Shown here piece after piece: positions 35,944-45,856 of a stretch of DNA of 64,000 bases. The notes under the pieces are model-generated. The model was not told the DNA's origin. It was given only the letters and a program-made list of their open reading frames with translations, and ran no database searches. Location of the stretch: contig NZ_JAKZAK010000011.1 in assembly GCF_023156385.1 (NCBI RefSeq), forward strand, positions 1 through 64,000, read 5' to 3'. How positions within the stretch are numbered: the stretch's first letter is position 1; the number at the start of each line of letters is the position of its first letter. Origin of the DNA: Marinobacter xestospongiae. GTDB taxonomy: Bacteria > Pseudomonadota > Gammaproteobacteria > Pseudomonadales > Oleiphilaceae. The position numbers and the translations under genes are program-made.

Positions 35944-37836
35944 ATGACGGTTGAATCCCAGAAAGAGACCCTTGGTTTCCAGACCGAGGTGAAGCAGCTG
36001 CTTCACCTGATGATCCACTCCCTCTATTCCAACAAGGAAATTTTCCTGCGGGAGCTGATCTCCAACGCCTCAGACGCTGAAGACAAGCTGCGTTTCGCCG
36101 CTCTCAAGGATGACAGCCTCTACGAGGGCAGCCCCGACCTGAACATCCGCATCGATTTCGATGAAGACGCCAATACCGTGACCATCACTGACAATGGCAT
36201 CGGTATGACCCGCGACGATGTGATTGCCAACCTCGGCACCATCGCCAAATCCGGCACCGCCGAATTCCTCCAGCAGCTGTCTGGTGACGAGAAGAAAGAC
36301 AGCAAGCTGATCGGTCAGTTTGGTGTTGGTTTCTACTCGGCGTTCATCGTGGCTGATCGGGTGGAAGTGTTTACCCGTCGTGCCGGTGCACCGGCGGAAG
36401 AGGGTGTGCATTGGGACTCCAAGGGCGACGGCGAATTCTCCATTGAATCGGTCAACCGTGACGTCCGTGGTACCCAGATCGTGCTGCACCTGAAGGCGGA
36501 CGAGAAGGAGTTTGCCAACGGCTGGCGTCTGCGCTCCCTGGTCAAGAAGTATTCCGACCACATCTCGTTCCCGGTGATCATGAAGTCTGAGCAGACCGAA
36601 GAAGGCGAGGAAGCGAAGGACGAGACCGTCAACGACGCGACTGCGCTGTGGACCCTGCCGCGCACCGAGATCAAGGATGACGAGTACAAAGAGTTCTACA
36701 AGCACATTGCCCACGACTTCGAGGACCCGCTGACCTGGTCCCACAACAAGGTCGAAGGCAAGCTCGATTACACCAGCCTGCTGTACCTGCCGGCCCGGGC
36801 TCCGTTTGATATGTACAACCGCGAGGCGCCACGAGGCCTGAAGCTGTACGTCCAGCGGGTGTTCATTATGGATGACGCCGAGCAGTTCCTGCCGCTGTAC
36901 CTGCGCTTCACCAAGGGCGTGATCGATTCCAACGACCTGTCCCTCAACGTTTCCCGTGAGATCCTGCAGAACGACAGCACCGTCGAGAGCATCAAGTCCG
37001 CCCTCACCAAGCGGGTGTTGGACATGCTGGGCAAACTGGCCAAGAAAGATGTCGACAGTTACCAGAAGTTCTGGGACGAGTTCGGTCAGGTCCTCAAGGA
37101 GGGCCCGGCGGAAGACTTCAGCAACCGTGAGAAGATTGCCGGCCTGCTGCGGTTTGCCTCCACCAATACCGGTGAGGCTGCCCAGAACGTCTCGCTGGAT
37201 GACTACCTCGGCCGCATGAAGGAAGGTCAGAACAAGATCTACTACATCACCGCCGACAGTCACGTTGCCGCCAAGAGCAGCCCGCACCTGGAGGTCTTCC
37301 GCAAGAAAGGCATTGAGGTGCTGATCCTGTCCGACCGTATCGACGAGTGGATGATGGGCTACCTCAACGAATACGACGGCAAGCAGTTCCAGGACGTTGC
37401 CCGCGGCGAGCTGGACCTGGGCGAGGCTGAGACCGAGGAAGACAAGAAGCAGCAGGAAGAGGCCACCGAAGCCCACAAGGATCTGCTGGAGCGCATCCAG
37501 AAAGCCCTGACTGACCGGGTCCAGGAAGTGCGGGTGACCAACCGCCTGACCGATTCTCCGGCCTGCCTGGTGGTGGGAGACCACGACATGGGCGCGCAGA
37601 TGAAGAAGATCATGGAAGCGGCCGGCCAGAAAGTGCCGGACAGCAAACCGATCTTCGAGATCAACGTTGAGCACCCACTGGTGCAGCGGCTTGAGAACGA
37701 GCAGGGCGAGGACCGCTTTGGTGAGCTGTCTGCGGTACTGCTTGACCAGGCCACTCTGGCCAGTGGCGAGCAGCTGGAAGACCCGGGTGCCTACGTCAGC
37801 CGGCTGAATCGCCTGCTGCTGGAACTGTCCAACTGA
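35944..37836 (+). CDS. htpG: Molecular chaperone HtpG (bacterial Hsp90)
   Basis: 630 aa from the ATG at 35944 (CAGGAG upstream); the frame is open 25 codons further up without family sequence. The N-terminal GHKL ATPase has [26 protein letters not shown], and [11 protein letters not shown] (lid). Middle domain with [21 protein letters not shown] and [10 protein letters not shown], then the C-terminal dimerisation domain. Hsp90 binds ATP, clamps client proteins and works with DnaK. A charged linker near residue 217-227 ([12 protein letters not shown]) is a little acidic. Length is typical. I see no clear sigma-32 promoter. Confidence 0.96.
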   Translation: MTVESQKETLGFQTEVKQLLHLMIHSLYSNKEIFLRELISNASDAEDKLRFAALKDDSLYEGSPDLNIRIDFDEDANTVTITDNGIGMTRDDVIANLGTIAKSGTAEFLQQLSGDEKKDSKLIGQFGVGFYSAFIVADRVEVFTRRAGAPAEEGVHWDSKGDGEFSIESVNRDVRGTQIVLHLKADEKEFANGWRLRSLVKKYSDHISFPVIMKSEQTEEGEEAKDETVNDATALWTLPRTEIKDDEYKEFYKHIAHDFEDPLTWSHNKVEGKLDYTSLLYLPARAPFDMYNREAPRGLKLYVQRVFIMDDAEQFLPLYLRFTKGVIDSNDLSLNVSREILQNDSTVESIKSALTKRVLDMLGKLAKKDVDSYQKFWDEFGQVLKEGPAEDFSNREKIAGLLRFASTNTGEAAQNVSLDDYLGRMKEGQNKIYYITADSHVAAKSSPHLEVFRKKGIEVLILSDRIDEWMMGYLNEYDGKQFQDVARGELDLGEAETEEDKKQQEEATEAHKDLLERIQKALTDRVQEVRVTNRLTDSPACLVVGDHDMGAQMKKIMEAAGQKVPDSKPIFEINVEHPLVQRLENEQGEDRFGELSAVLLDQATLASGEQLEDPGAYVSRLNRLLLELSN

Positions 37837-37860
37837 TCCGTCACCGGAACGGACAGCCCA

Positions 37861-38082
37861 GTGCAGCACATCATTGTGGACATCTCCATCGGCCCTGAAG
37901 AGTGGATCAAGCTCTATCAGGGCTCGGCGCGGGATGTCCATACCCGGGCCCGGGACGGACGCTCAATCCGCTTCCCGGCCCGTATTCTTGTGCCGTTCTT
38001 CCTGCGGGACGGCATCCACGGTTCCTTCCGTATCCTGTTTGATGACCAGGGAAAATTCCACTCCATAGAACGTCTCGCCTGA
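37861..38082 (+). CDS. DUF2835 family protein
   Basis: 73 aa from GTG. The sequence VDISIGPEEWIKLYQGSARDVHTRARDGRSIRFPARILVPFFLRDGIHGSFRI is characteristic of DUF2835, a small family of mainly marine gammaproteobacteria and Pseudomonas. It looks like a small beta-rich, PilZ-sized domain, role unknown. It follows htpG by 24 bp and may share its transcript. Only a poor Shine-Dalgarno (CCGGAACGG) is seen. Confidence 0.75.
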   Translation: MQHIIVDISIGPEEWIKLYQGSARDVHTRARDGRSIRFPARILVPFFLRDGIHGSFRILFDDQGKFHSIERLA

Positions 38083-38217
38083 TCCTTCCCCTGAGCGCTC
38101 TGTTCCGCTGCCGTTTTCGATAGCTAAAAACTCTTGTTCCTTTTCTTTTAATTAATTATCTCGAGATCTTCCTGGGCGTTATCGTGAAATGGTTCCCGAC
38201 AACGCAGGAGATCGCCC
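38083..38217 (+). promoter_or_regulatory. katG upstream region with OxyR-like half-site (38120-38134)
   Basis: ATAGCTAAAAACTCT at 38120-38134 matches nine of the ten defined positions of the E. coli OxyR motif ATAGnTnnnAnCTAT. A second OxyR motif at the usual spacing is only poorly matched. The region is AT-rich (TTTTCTTTTAATTAATTATC), fitting a promoter for the small ORF and katG. Confidence 0.45.
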
Positions 38218-38334
38218 ATGAAACAGCCTACTGACAAGGCGTTATCCGCCGGAGCCATTCGCCTGGGCGCCCTGTGGAACTACTCGACGAACTCTTTGAT
38301 CAGCTATTTGGTGGACTACGCCCTGGCGCACTAG
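38218..38334 (+). CDS. Possible 38-aa small protein upstream of katG
   Basis: ATG at 38218 with AGGAG 7 nt upstream (GCAGGAGATCGCCC), running to TAG at 38332-38334. The product starts MKQPTDKALSAGAIRLGALW and ends LISYLVDYALAH. It is hydrophobic-amphipathic with no recognised family. It could be a true small protein, a leader peptide for katG (118 bp downstream), or the remains of a longer gene. The good Shine-Dalgarno is the main support; comparative evidence is missing. Confidence 0.4.
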   Translation: MKQPTDKALSAGAIRLGALWNYSTNSLISYLVDYALAH

Positions 38335-38442
38335 CAAACGATTGCGCCGGTTGAGACCCAAGCAGTTCCCGATGGCCGATCTATAGTTAGTGGTGTGCCT
38401 GCCACGAACAACGACGCTGTCGCCAATTGCCAACAGAATTAG

Positions 38443-40623
<2,181 letters not shown>

Positions 40624-40931
40624 CCCCACCGGCCAAGCCGACCTGCCCATCCTGGTGACACCGCGTTGCCGGGGTGGGCAGAGACTCCCTGCAATGTTCA
40701 GCTGCAAAGACAGTGCCTGAAGTGGTAATGTTTGTGCCGCCGTTGCCTGAAGGAGATTGATCCTGTGCACGGCGGAATCGTCAAGGATAGACGCCTCTGC
40801 TCGCAGCAACCCCGCCCGGGGGCCCTGCACATCGCCTGCCTCTGACGTATTTCTTTGATGGTTCGCCCAATCAAGACACCGTGGACGGTGTTGGCTGCGA
40901 ATCCTGTGGAGTTGTTTTGGAGATGGAACCA
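40624..40931. other. 308-bp gap after katG
   Basis: Begins with an imperfect hairpin CTGCCCATCC / GGGGTGGGCAG (40643-40681) lacking a T-run, possibly the katG terminator. The rest leads to the secreted-paralogue gene; a 26-codon GTG frame (40765-40845) after AAGGAG is present but not convincing. Confidence 0.5.
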
Positions 40932-41633
40932 ATGAAATACCTGATGAAACCCCTGTTTTTGATCGTCGCCCTGCTGAGTGTTTGGAGTTCGCAGGCTATG
41001 GCCTCGTTGAGTGAGGCCGATGTGCAGCGCGTGATTGATGTTCAGCGGGACCCGGCCGGAAAGGAACTGACGGCGCAGATAATGGATGATGCGGTGTTGT
41101 CGAATGAAGAAAAGGCGGCTATGTGGGAGGACGTGCGTAGAGTCATGAAATCCGATGGCCCGGCAGCTGCATCCGCTGTGGCGCAGACTTATGTCTTTAG
41201 AAAGATGTTTCCCGAGGCGGAGCCTGAGCAGCTTGCAACACTGGAAGGACGTCATGAGCTCGTTATCGACCGGATTCGCAGTGACAATGAGATGAACAGC
41301 GCTTTTACTGACGTCGTTCAGGGTCACGGGTTCTCTGATCTGGATGAATGGGGCGAGGTTGCTCTACAAGTGACGAAAGCAACGCACGCATTGAAGTTTG
41401 AGGCGTACGAGCGTGAAATCAACGCGTCGATAGAGCAAATCCGAAATTCACCTCAGATGAATGAGGAACAGATTGCTCAGGTCATTGCTGCTCAGAATGC
41501 ATCGATAGCTCAGTTACGGGAGCAAACCGAAGGTGTTAGTGAAGCAGATAAACGTGTGGTAGCGCCTTTCATGGAGGAGCTTAGTGAAAAGTCCATACTG
41601 AATGCGAGTGAGTCGTCTGATAGCGGCTTCTAA
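40932..41633 (+). CDS. Secreted protein of unknown family, paralogue 1
   Basis: 233 aa from the ATG at 40932, chosen because TTGGAG stands 8 nt upstream. Residues 1-24 (MKYLMKPLFLIVALLSVWSS then QAMA) form a signal peptide. The mature part (about 209 aa) is acidic, Cys-free and predicted mostly helical. It starts SLSEADVQRVIDVQRD and contains VVQGHGFSDLDEWGEVALQV. I do not recognise a family. The gene at 41723 encodes a paralogue sharing the signal peptide, the SLSEAD start and the GFSDL segment. Codon use is more AT-rich than in neighbouring genes (GTTATCGACC, AATGAGATG and similar), which may mean recent acquisition. Confidence 0.75.
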   Translation: MKYLMKPLFLIVALLSVWSSQAMASLSEADVQRVIDVQRDPAGKELTAQIMDDAVLSNEEKAAMWEDVRRVMKSDGPAAASAVAQTYVFRKMFPEAEPEQLATLEGRHELVIDRIRSDNEMNSAFTDVVQGHGFSDLDEWGEVALQVTKATHALKFEAYEREINASIEQIRNSPQMNEEQIAQVIAAQNASIAQLREQTEGVSEADKRVVAPFMEELSEKSILNASESSDSGF

Positions 41634-41722
41634 CTCATTCGTTTCGCTAGTTTTTGGTGACAAGTGATTTTTAACTGTGACGCCTGATCCTTGGTTACAC
41701 GGAATAGTAAGGAAACCACGTT

Positions 41723-42421
41723 ATGAAATTTATGACAAAACCTCTGTTGTTGATCGTTGCTCTGCTGACTGTTTGGAGTTCGCAGGCTATGGCGGCGCTG
41801 AGTGAAGCGGATTTGCAGAGATTTATAGCTGTCCAGCAGGCGCTGAGTGAGCGTCGTGACGAATTGGCGCAATTAGATCCGGAAAAGCGAGCTGAGGCGG
41901 AAGCTGAGGCCGAATGGCAGAGAAAGTATGACCAAGCTATGGCGTCAGATGATGACGACGCAATTTTCGCTCTGGAAGAAGAGCGCATGGCAAGTCAGAA
42001 GAGTCTTGAGGATCTCCTGAAGCCCCGTAGAAAATCCTTTGATGAAGAGGGTGCTGAGGCATTGGCTGACCTTAGAGAGAAGGGTGCTCTGTGGGAGGCT
42101 ATGGAGGACATCGTTCAGGACAACGGGTTTTCTGATTTGAGAAGCTATTGGGAGGTCCAACAGAGTGTGGTAAAAGCTGTAATGTTTTTAAGCATCCAGA
42201 GAGGAGAGGCAGAAACTGACTCACTGCGTGAGACTTATCGAGACTCCGGGTTATCTGAAGAGTACATTGCTAAATCCATGGCGGCGAGAAGAGAGATGAC
42301 GCGGAGCTCGCGTGATTATATTGGAGATGTTCCGGAACAGGACTCTCAGTTGGTCGCCCGGTTTGAAGAAGAGCTGCTCCAGGTGCTGAGTAGATCTGCT
42401 GAAGACGAGGACGATTACTAA
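41723..42421 (+). CDS. Secreted protein of unknown family, paralogue 2
   Basis: 232 aa, AAGGAA upstream. The signal peptide MKFMTKPLLLIVALLTVWSS-QAMA is nearly the same as that of the gene before it, and 24 nt of DNA around TGTTTGGAGTTCGCAGGCTA are identical. The mature protein keeps LSEADLQRFI and DNGFSDLRSYWEVQQSV but otherwise differs. It has a charged Ala/Glu/Asp-rich stretch (about 45-75, coiled-coil-like) and an acidic end (SAEDEDDY). No Cys. Function unknown; 89 bp separate the genes, so they probably share a transcript. Confidence 0.75.
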   Translation: MKFMTKPLLLIVALLTVWSSQAMAALSEADLQRFIAVQQALSERRDELAQLDPEKRAEAEAEAEWQRKYDQAMASDDDDAIFALEEERMASQKSLEDLLKPRRKSFDEEGAEALADLREKGALWEAMEDIVQDNGFSDLRSYWEVQQSVVKAVMFLSIQRGEAETDSLRETYRDSGLSEEYIAKSMAARREMTRSSRDYIGDVPEQDSQLVARFEEELLQVLSRSAEDEDDY

Positions 42422-42584
42422 CTCCTCGCATTCAGCAACCTGACTGGGCGCTTTTGCGCAATCCGGCTGCCTGGTCCATGCTCAATTCGCGCTGCTGTCA
42501 TTGTCCGCTGGTATGCAGGTTGTGGCAGCCGCGTTGCTACAGAGAGCGTCTCAGGTCAGCAATCACCAGTCAGGGATGAAACCG

Positions 42585-43190
42585 ATGAATCAGGCCCAGA
42601 AAACCCCGTCCAGCCTCAAGGTTGAGCAGTTTCTTCAGGCCGCCAGGCAATGGCGTGATGAATATCAGCAACTGCGAGCCATTGTCTCCCGAACGCCGCT
42701 GGAGGAGGGCTTTAAATGGGGCAAGCCCTGCTACGCCATCGATGGCAGCAACGTGGTGCTGATTCACGGCTTCAAGGATTTCTGCGCCCTGCTGTTCATG
42801 AAGGGCGCACTGCTGAAGGACCCGGACCAGCTTCTGATTGCCCAAACGGACAATACCCAGGCGACCCGCCAGATCCGCTTCACCAGTGTCGAACAGATCC
42901 AGGCATTGGCGCCGGCAATCGAAGCCTATCTACTTGAAGCTATTGAGGTGGAACGGTCCGGCCAACAGGTTGAGTTCAAGCGCACCGAGGATTTTGACGT
43001 GCCAGCGGAGTTTCAGCAGCGGCTGGACGCCAGCCCGGCACTGAAAGCCGCCTTCGAGGCACTGACGCCGGGGCGCCAGCGGGGCTATTTGCTGCACTTC
43101 GCCGGCGCCAAGCAGGCCAGCACCCGGGCTGCCCGGGTTGATCGGTGTGAGCCCCGTATCCTTGCCGGTAAAGGGCTGAATGATCGCTAG
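42585..43190 (+). CDS. YdeI-like protein (DUF1801 plus OmdA-type C-terminus)
   Basis: 201 aa from ATG 42585 (AGGG 9 nt upstream); an ATG at 42576 touches that Shine-Dalgarno. The N-terminal ~115 residues are a DUF1801 domain (EEGFKWGKPCYAIDGSNVVLIHGFKDFCALLFMKG). The C-terminal ~65 residues, with LTPGRQRGYLLHFAGAKQASTRAARV, match the OmdA/YdeI tail. E. coli YdeI is linked to stress survival, with unclear biochemistry. The stop codon TAG lies inside the CTAG end of the palindromic repeat at 43187. A second DUF1801 gene follows. Confidence 0.82.
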   Translation: MNQAQKTPSSLKVEQFLQAARQWRDEYQQLRAIVSRTPLEEGFKWGKPCYAIDGSNVVLIHGFKDFCALLFMKGALLKDPDQLLIAQTDNTQATRQIRFTSVEQIQALAPAIEAYLLEAIEVERSGQQVEFKRTEDFDVPAEFQQRLDASPALKAAFEALTPGRQRGYLLHFAGAKQASTRAARVDRCEPRILAGKGLNDR

Positions 43191-43240
43191 TGTCCCGTGC
43201 GGTTAATTCGCTGACCTACTGCGTCGTTCCGGGACACTAG
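43187..43240 (+). repeat. Dispersed palindromic element, full copy (copy A)
   Basis: CTAGTGTCCCG (43187-43197) and CGGGACACTAG (43230-43240) form perfect 11-bp inverted ends around 32 nt that include TGCGGTTAATTCG. It provides the TAG stop of the YdeI-like gene. A shorter copy is at 60614-60645 and a half-copy at 24194-24216. Confidence 0.65.
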
Positions 43241-43291
43241 TCGTGCAGTAAGCGTTCACGAGACGAATCTTATCAGGGAGGTGTTGCGGGC

Positions 43292-43684
43292 ATGGCAATC
43301 AACGACCGAGTGGAGGCGTTGCTTGAGGACATTCGACTGGTCGACCCCGACCAGCACGCGCTGGTCAGCCGCCTGCGAGCGGTGATTCTGGCGGTTGGTC
43401 CCGAGGTGACGGAAGAGGTGAAGTACGGCGGACTGCTGTTCTCGGCGGGCCGGCCGTTCTGTGGCGTGTTCGCCTATCGCCAGCATGTCTCGCTGGAGTT
43501 CAGTGAAGGTGCCGGCCTTGCCGATCCCGGTCAGGTGCTGGAAGGCACCGGCAAGTACCGCCGACACATCAAACTGCGTAGCGTCGACGATATCGCCGGC
43601 AAGCAGGTTGGCCGGTATATCGAAGCGGCCCATGAGGCTGTCGGCCTCAAGTCTTCCGCTGTCCAGCCCGCGCCAGGCCAATAG
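43292..43684 (+). CDS. DUF1801 domain protein
   Basis: 130 aa with GGGAGG 10 nt before the ATG. Family core: EEVKYGGLLFSAGRPFCGVFAYRQHVSLEFSEGAGLADPGQVLEGTGKYRRHIKLRSVDDI, a compact DUF1801 (YdhG-like) domain. It is a paralogue of the N-terminal half of the preceding gene, with the palindromic repeat between them. Its last 38 nt overlap the converging MocR gene, whose C-terminus therefore shares DNA with it. No known biochemical role. Confidence 0.82.
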   Translation: MAINDRVEALLEDIRLVDPDQHALVSRLRAVILAVGPEVTEEVKYGGLLFSAGRPFCGVFAYRQHVSLEFSEGAGLADPGQVLEGTGKYRRHIKLRSVDDIAGKQVGRYIEAAHEAVGLKSSAVQPAPGQ

Positions 43685-45089
43685 CAAGGGCCGCCACGCA
43701 ATCCCGGATCTGCTGGTCGCTGGCACTGGCAAAACCCATCACCAACCCCTGCTGCTGGGCCGGCCCGAGGTAATGAGCGCTCAGCGGGGTGCTGCCATAC
43801 CCCTGTTGCCACAGCCAGTGATTGCAGTCCCGGTCTGGCCAGTCCCCGGTCAGTACCAGGTGCATGCCGGCGCTCTCGGCAATCGGAGCCGCCAGCCCTG
43901 ACAACTGGTCGATGACCAGGCCCTGGAACAGTTCCCACTTCTCGCGGTAATTCTGTCGCATTCGCCGCAGATGGCGGGTGAACTGCCCGCTGTCTATGAA
44001 CTCTGCGATGACGGCCTGGGTCAGCAATGCCGTCTCGCCACCCATCACCCGTTTTGCCCTCAGCACATGCTCCACCAGCGTATCCGGCACGATCAGATAG
44101 CCCACCCGCAGTGCGGGCATCAGGGTTTTGCTGAAACTGCCCATGTACAGCACCGGGGCCTGGTCAAACATGCCCTGAATGGCGGCAAAAGGCTTGGTGT
44201 AGAAATGGAAGTCGCTGTCGTAGTCGTCCTCAATGATCCAGGTCTGGTTGCGCTGGGCCCACTCCACCAGCGCCATGCGCTGTGAGGCGTCGAGGATGCC
44301 GCCCATCGGGTACTGATGGGTGGGCGTGCAATAGAGCAGGCGGGCCGGGCCGGCGTCGGCGAGGACGTCAATGTCGAGTACCTGATGGCGCAGTGGCACC
44401 GGGATCAGCGGATTACCGTGGCGTCCAAGGGCGTAGCGGGCACCTCGGTAGCCGGGGTCCTCGCACAGTACCCGGTCACCGGGCTTCAGGAAAATGTCGG
44501 CAATCAGCGCCAGGGCCTGCTGGGCGCCCTGGGTGATGATCACCTGGTCCTCATGGCAACGCACACCACGGGCGCTGCCAACGTATTCCGCCACGGCCCG
44601 CCGCAGGGGCCGATAGCCCTGCAGGCTGTTGTAGCCCATCAGCGACGGCCGGCTTTCATGGTGATGCAGGATTCGGTTCCAGGCCCGAATGGGGAGCGCA
44701 GCCAGATCGGGCAGTCCCGGTGTGAACGGCAGGTTACTGTCCTGGTCGCTGCGGCGGATGGCGCCCTCCGGCAGTGCTGGCAATGGCGGAATGGCCACTC
44801 GCTCGGGCTGCGGGGAAGCGCCTTTGGCGGGCGGACAGTGTCGGCTGTCGATATCCTCATGAACGAAGATGCCCCGACCGGCCTGGGTTTGCAGAAAGCC
44901 CTCGCTCTTGAGCTGGTCATACACCGCGTTCACGGTGTTACGGCTGACCCCCAGGTTCTGCGCCAGCTGGCGGCTCGAGGGTAGCCGGCTGCCGGCGGGG
45001 TAGCGACGTTGCAGTATTCGTTGCGACAGCTGCCGGTAGAGCTGCTGTTGCAGGGGGAGGGTGCTATCAATCTGAAGGTCGGTGATCAC
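43647..45089 (-). CDS. MocR-type regulator (GntR HTH fused to aminotransferase)
   Basis: 480 aa. Residues 1-75 are a GntR winged HTH (LPLQQQLYRQLSQRILQRRYPAGSRLPSSRQLAQNLGVSRNTVNAVYDQL). Residues about 110-480 are a fold-type I aminotransferase domain with ITQGAQQALALIADIF, YDSDFHF and the PLP lysine in MGSFSKTLMPALRVGY. MocR proteins sense PLP or PLP-adducts and often regulate vitamin B6 or amine genes. It is divergent from a PNPOx-like gene, its likely target. Two CTGGTYC direct repeats lie between them. Confidence 0.9.
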   Translation of the reverse strand: MITDLQIDSTLPLQQQLYRQLSQRILQRRYPAGSRLPSSRQLAQNLGVSRNTVNAVYDQLKSEGFLQTQAGRGIFVHEDIDSRHCPPAKGASPQPERVAIPPLPALPEGAIRRSDQDSNLPFTPGLPDLAALPIRAWNRILHHHESRPSLMGYNSLQGYRPLRRAVAEYVGSARGVRCHEDQVIITQGAQQALALIADIFLKPGDRVLCEDPGYRGARYALGRHGNPLIPVPLRHQVLDIDVLADAGPARLLYCTPTHQYPMGGILDASQRMALVEWAQRNQTWIIEDDYDSDFHFYTKPFAAIQGMFDQAPVLYMGSFSKTLMPALRVGYLIVPDTLVEHVLRAKRVMGGETALLTQAVIAEFIDSGQFTRHLRRMRQNYREKWELFQGLVIDQLSGLAAPIAESAGMHLVLTGDWPDRDCNHWLWQQGYGSTPLSAHYLGPAQQQGLVMGFASASDQQIRDCVAALAIGLARAGQRKT

Positions 45090-45104
45090 GGTGACGGCTC
45101 TTAA

Positions 45105-45134
45105 CTGGTCCCATCAGGATTTGCTATCTGGTTC
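45105..45134. promoter_or_regulatory. Direct repeats CTGGTCC/CTGGTTC, candidate MocR operator
   Basis: CTGGTCC at 45105-45111 and CTGGTTC at 45128-45134 are 23 bp apart (about two helical turns) in the divergent region, as is usual for MocR sites bound by dimers. Each is followed by an ATCA/TGATG-like stretch. Confidence 0.4.
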
Positions 45135-45194
45135 TTTTGATGGGGTCAGTTTACGCCTTTAATGACGGTTCAAGCCAACAACCGAGGAACCAGC

Positions 45195-45821
45195 ATGAAA
45201 CCGGACACCGCCGACGAAGCCCTGTCACCCCTGAGATGCTGCCCGCGCAGCATGGTTCGGCGAGGCGCCAAGAAGGCCAGTTACGATCGGGCCCAGGCCT
45301 ACCAACTGATCGACGCCCTCAAGACGGGGCATTTGGGGTTCGTGGAGCATGGGGCACCACGGGTGATTCCCATCACGATCTGGCGATTGGGGGATGCGCT
45401 GTACGTGCACTGCCTGGAGGGTGGGCGACTGTCGAAGCGACTGGATGAGGGCGTCACCCTGTGCATTTCGTTCGCGGTGACCGACGAGTGGGTGATGAGT
45501 AAGTCGGCCTATCACCACAGCGCCAACTACCGATCACTGGTGCTTTATGGCACCGCCAGTCGGGTAACGGACGACCAGGCATTTGATGCCGCCTTCGAAG
45601 CCATCATTGAGCAGCTGGAACCCGGACGCTGGCAGCAGGTGCGAGAACCCAGCACCAAGGAGCGCAAGATCACGGCGCTGTTCAGCATTCCGATTGAAGA
45701 AGGCGCGTTCAAGAGCCGTACCGGTGGCCCCAATGAAGAGCCTGAGGATCTGGATCTGCCGGTCTGGAACGGGGTGATGCCTGCGGCAGAGCCTGGGGCC
45801 ACCCAGACGAAGTCGGTATGA
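45195..45821 (+). CDS. Pyridoxamine 5'-phosphate oxidase-like flavoprotein
   Basis: 208 aa from the ATG at 45195 (GAGGAACC upstream). The split beta-barrel fold of PNPOx-like proteins is seen: YQLIDALKTGHLGFVEHGAPRVIPITIWRLGDALYVHCLEGGRLSKRL, then SANYRSLVLYGTASRV and TKERKITALFSIPIEEGAFKSRTGG. The long 'pyridoxamine 5'-phosphate oxidase family protein' group includes FMN- or heme-binding enzymes; here FMN is likely. It is divergent from a MocR regulator that probably controls it. True PdxH activity is not implied. Confidence 0.82.
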   Translation: MKPDTADEALSPLRCCPRSMVRRGAKKASYDRAQAYQLIDALKTGHLGFVEHGAPRVIPITIWRLGDALYVHCLEGGRLSKRLDEGVTLCISFAVTDEWVMSKSAYHHSANYRSLVLYGTASRVTDDQAFDAAFEAIIEQLEPGRWQQVREPSTKERKITALFSIPIEEGAFKSRTGGPNEEPEDLDLPVWNGVMPAAEPGATQTKSV

Positions 45822-45856
45822 TTAGGCCCTGACTCTCACACGCTTCAGGAATCTCC

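Noticed and set aside
36070-37941. 623-aa frame opposite htpG
   Set aside because: The whole frame is the antisense of a well-established chaperone gene. Such long frames are common where codon position three is G/C.
40765-40845. 26-codon GTG frame after AAGGAG downstream of katG
   Set aside because: The Shine-Dalgarno-like sequence is good but the frame is short, Pro/Arg/Cys mixed, and nothing else supports it.
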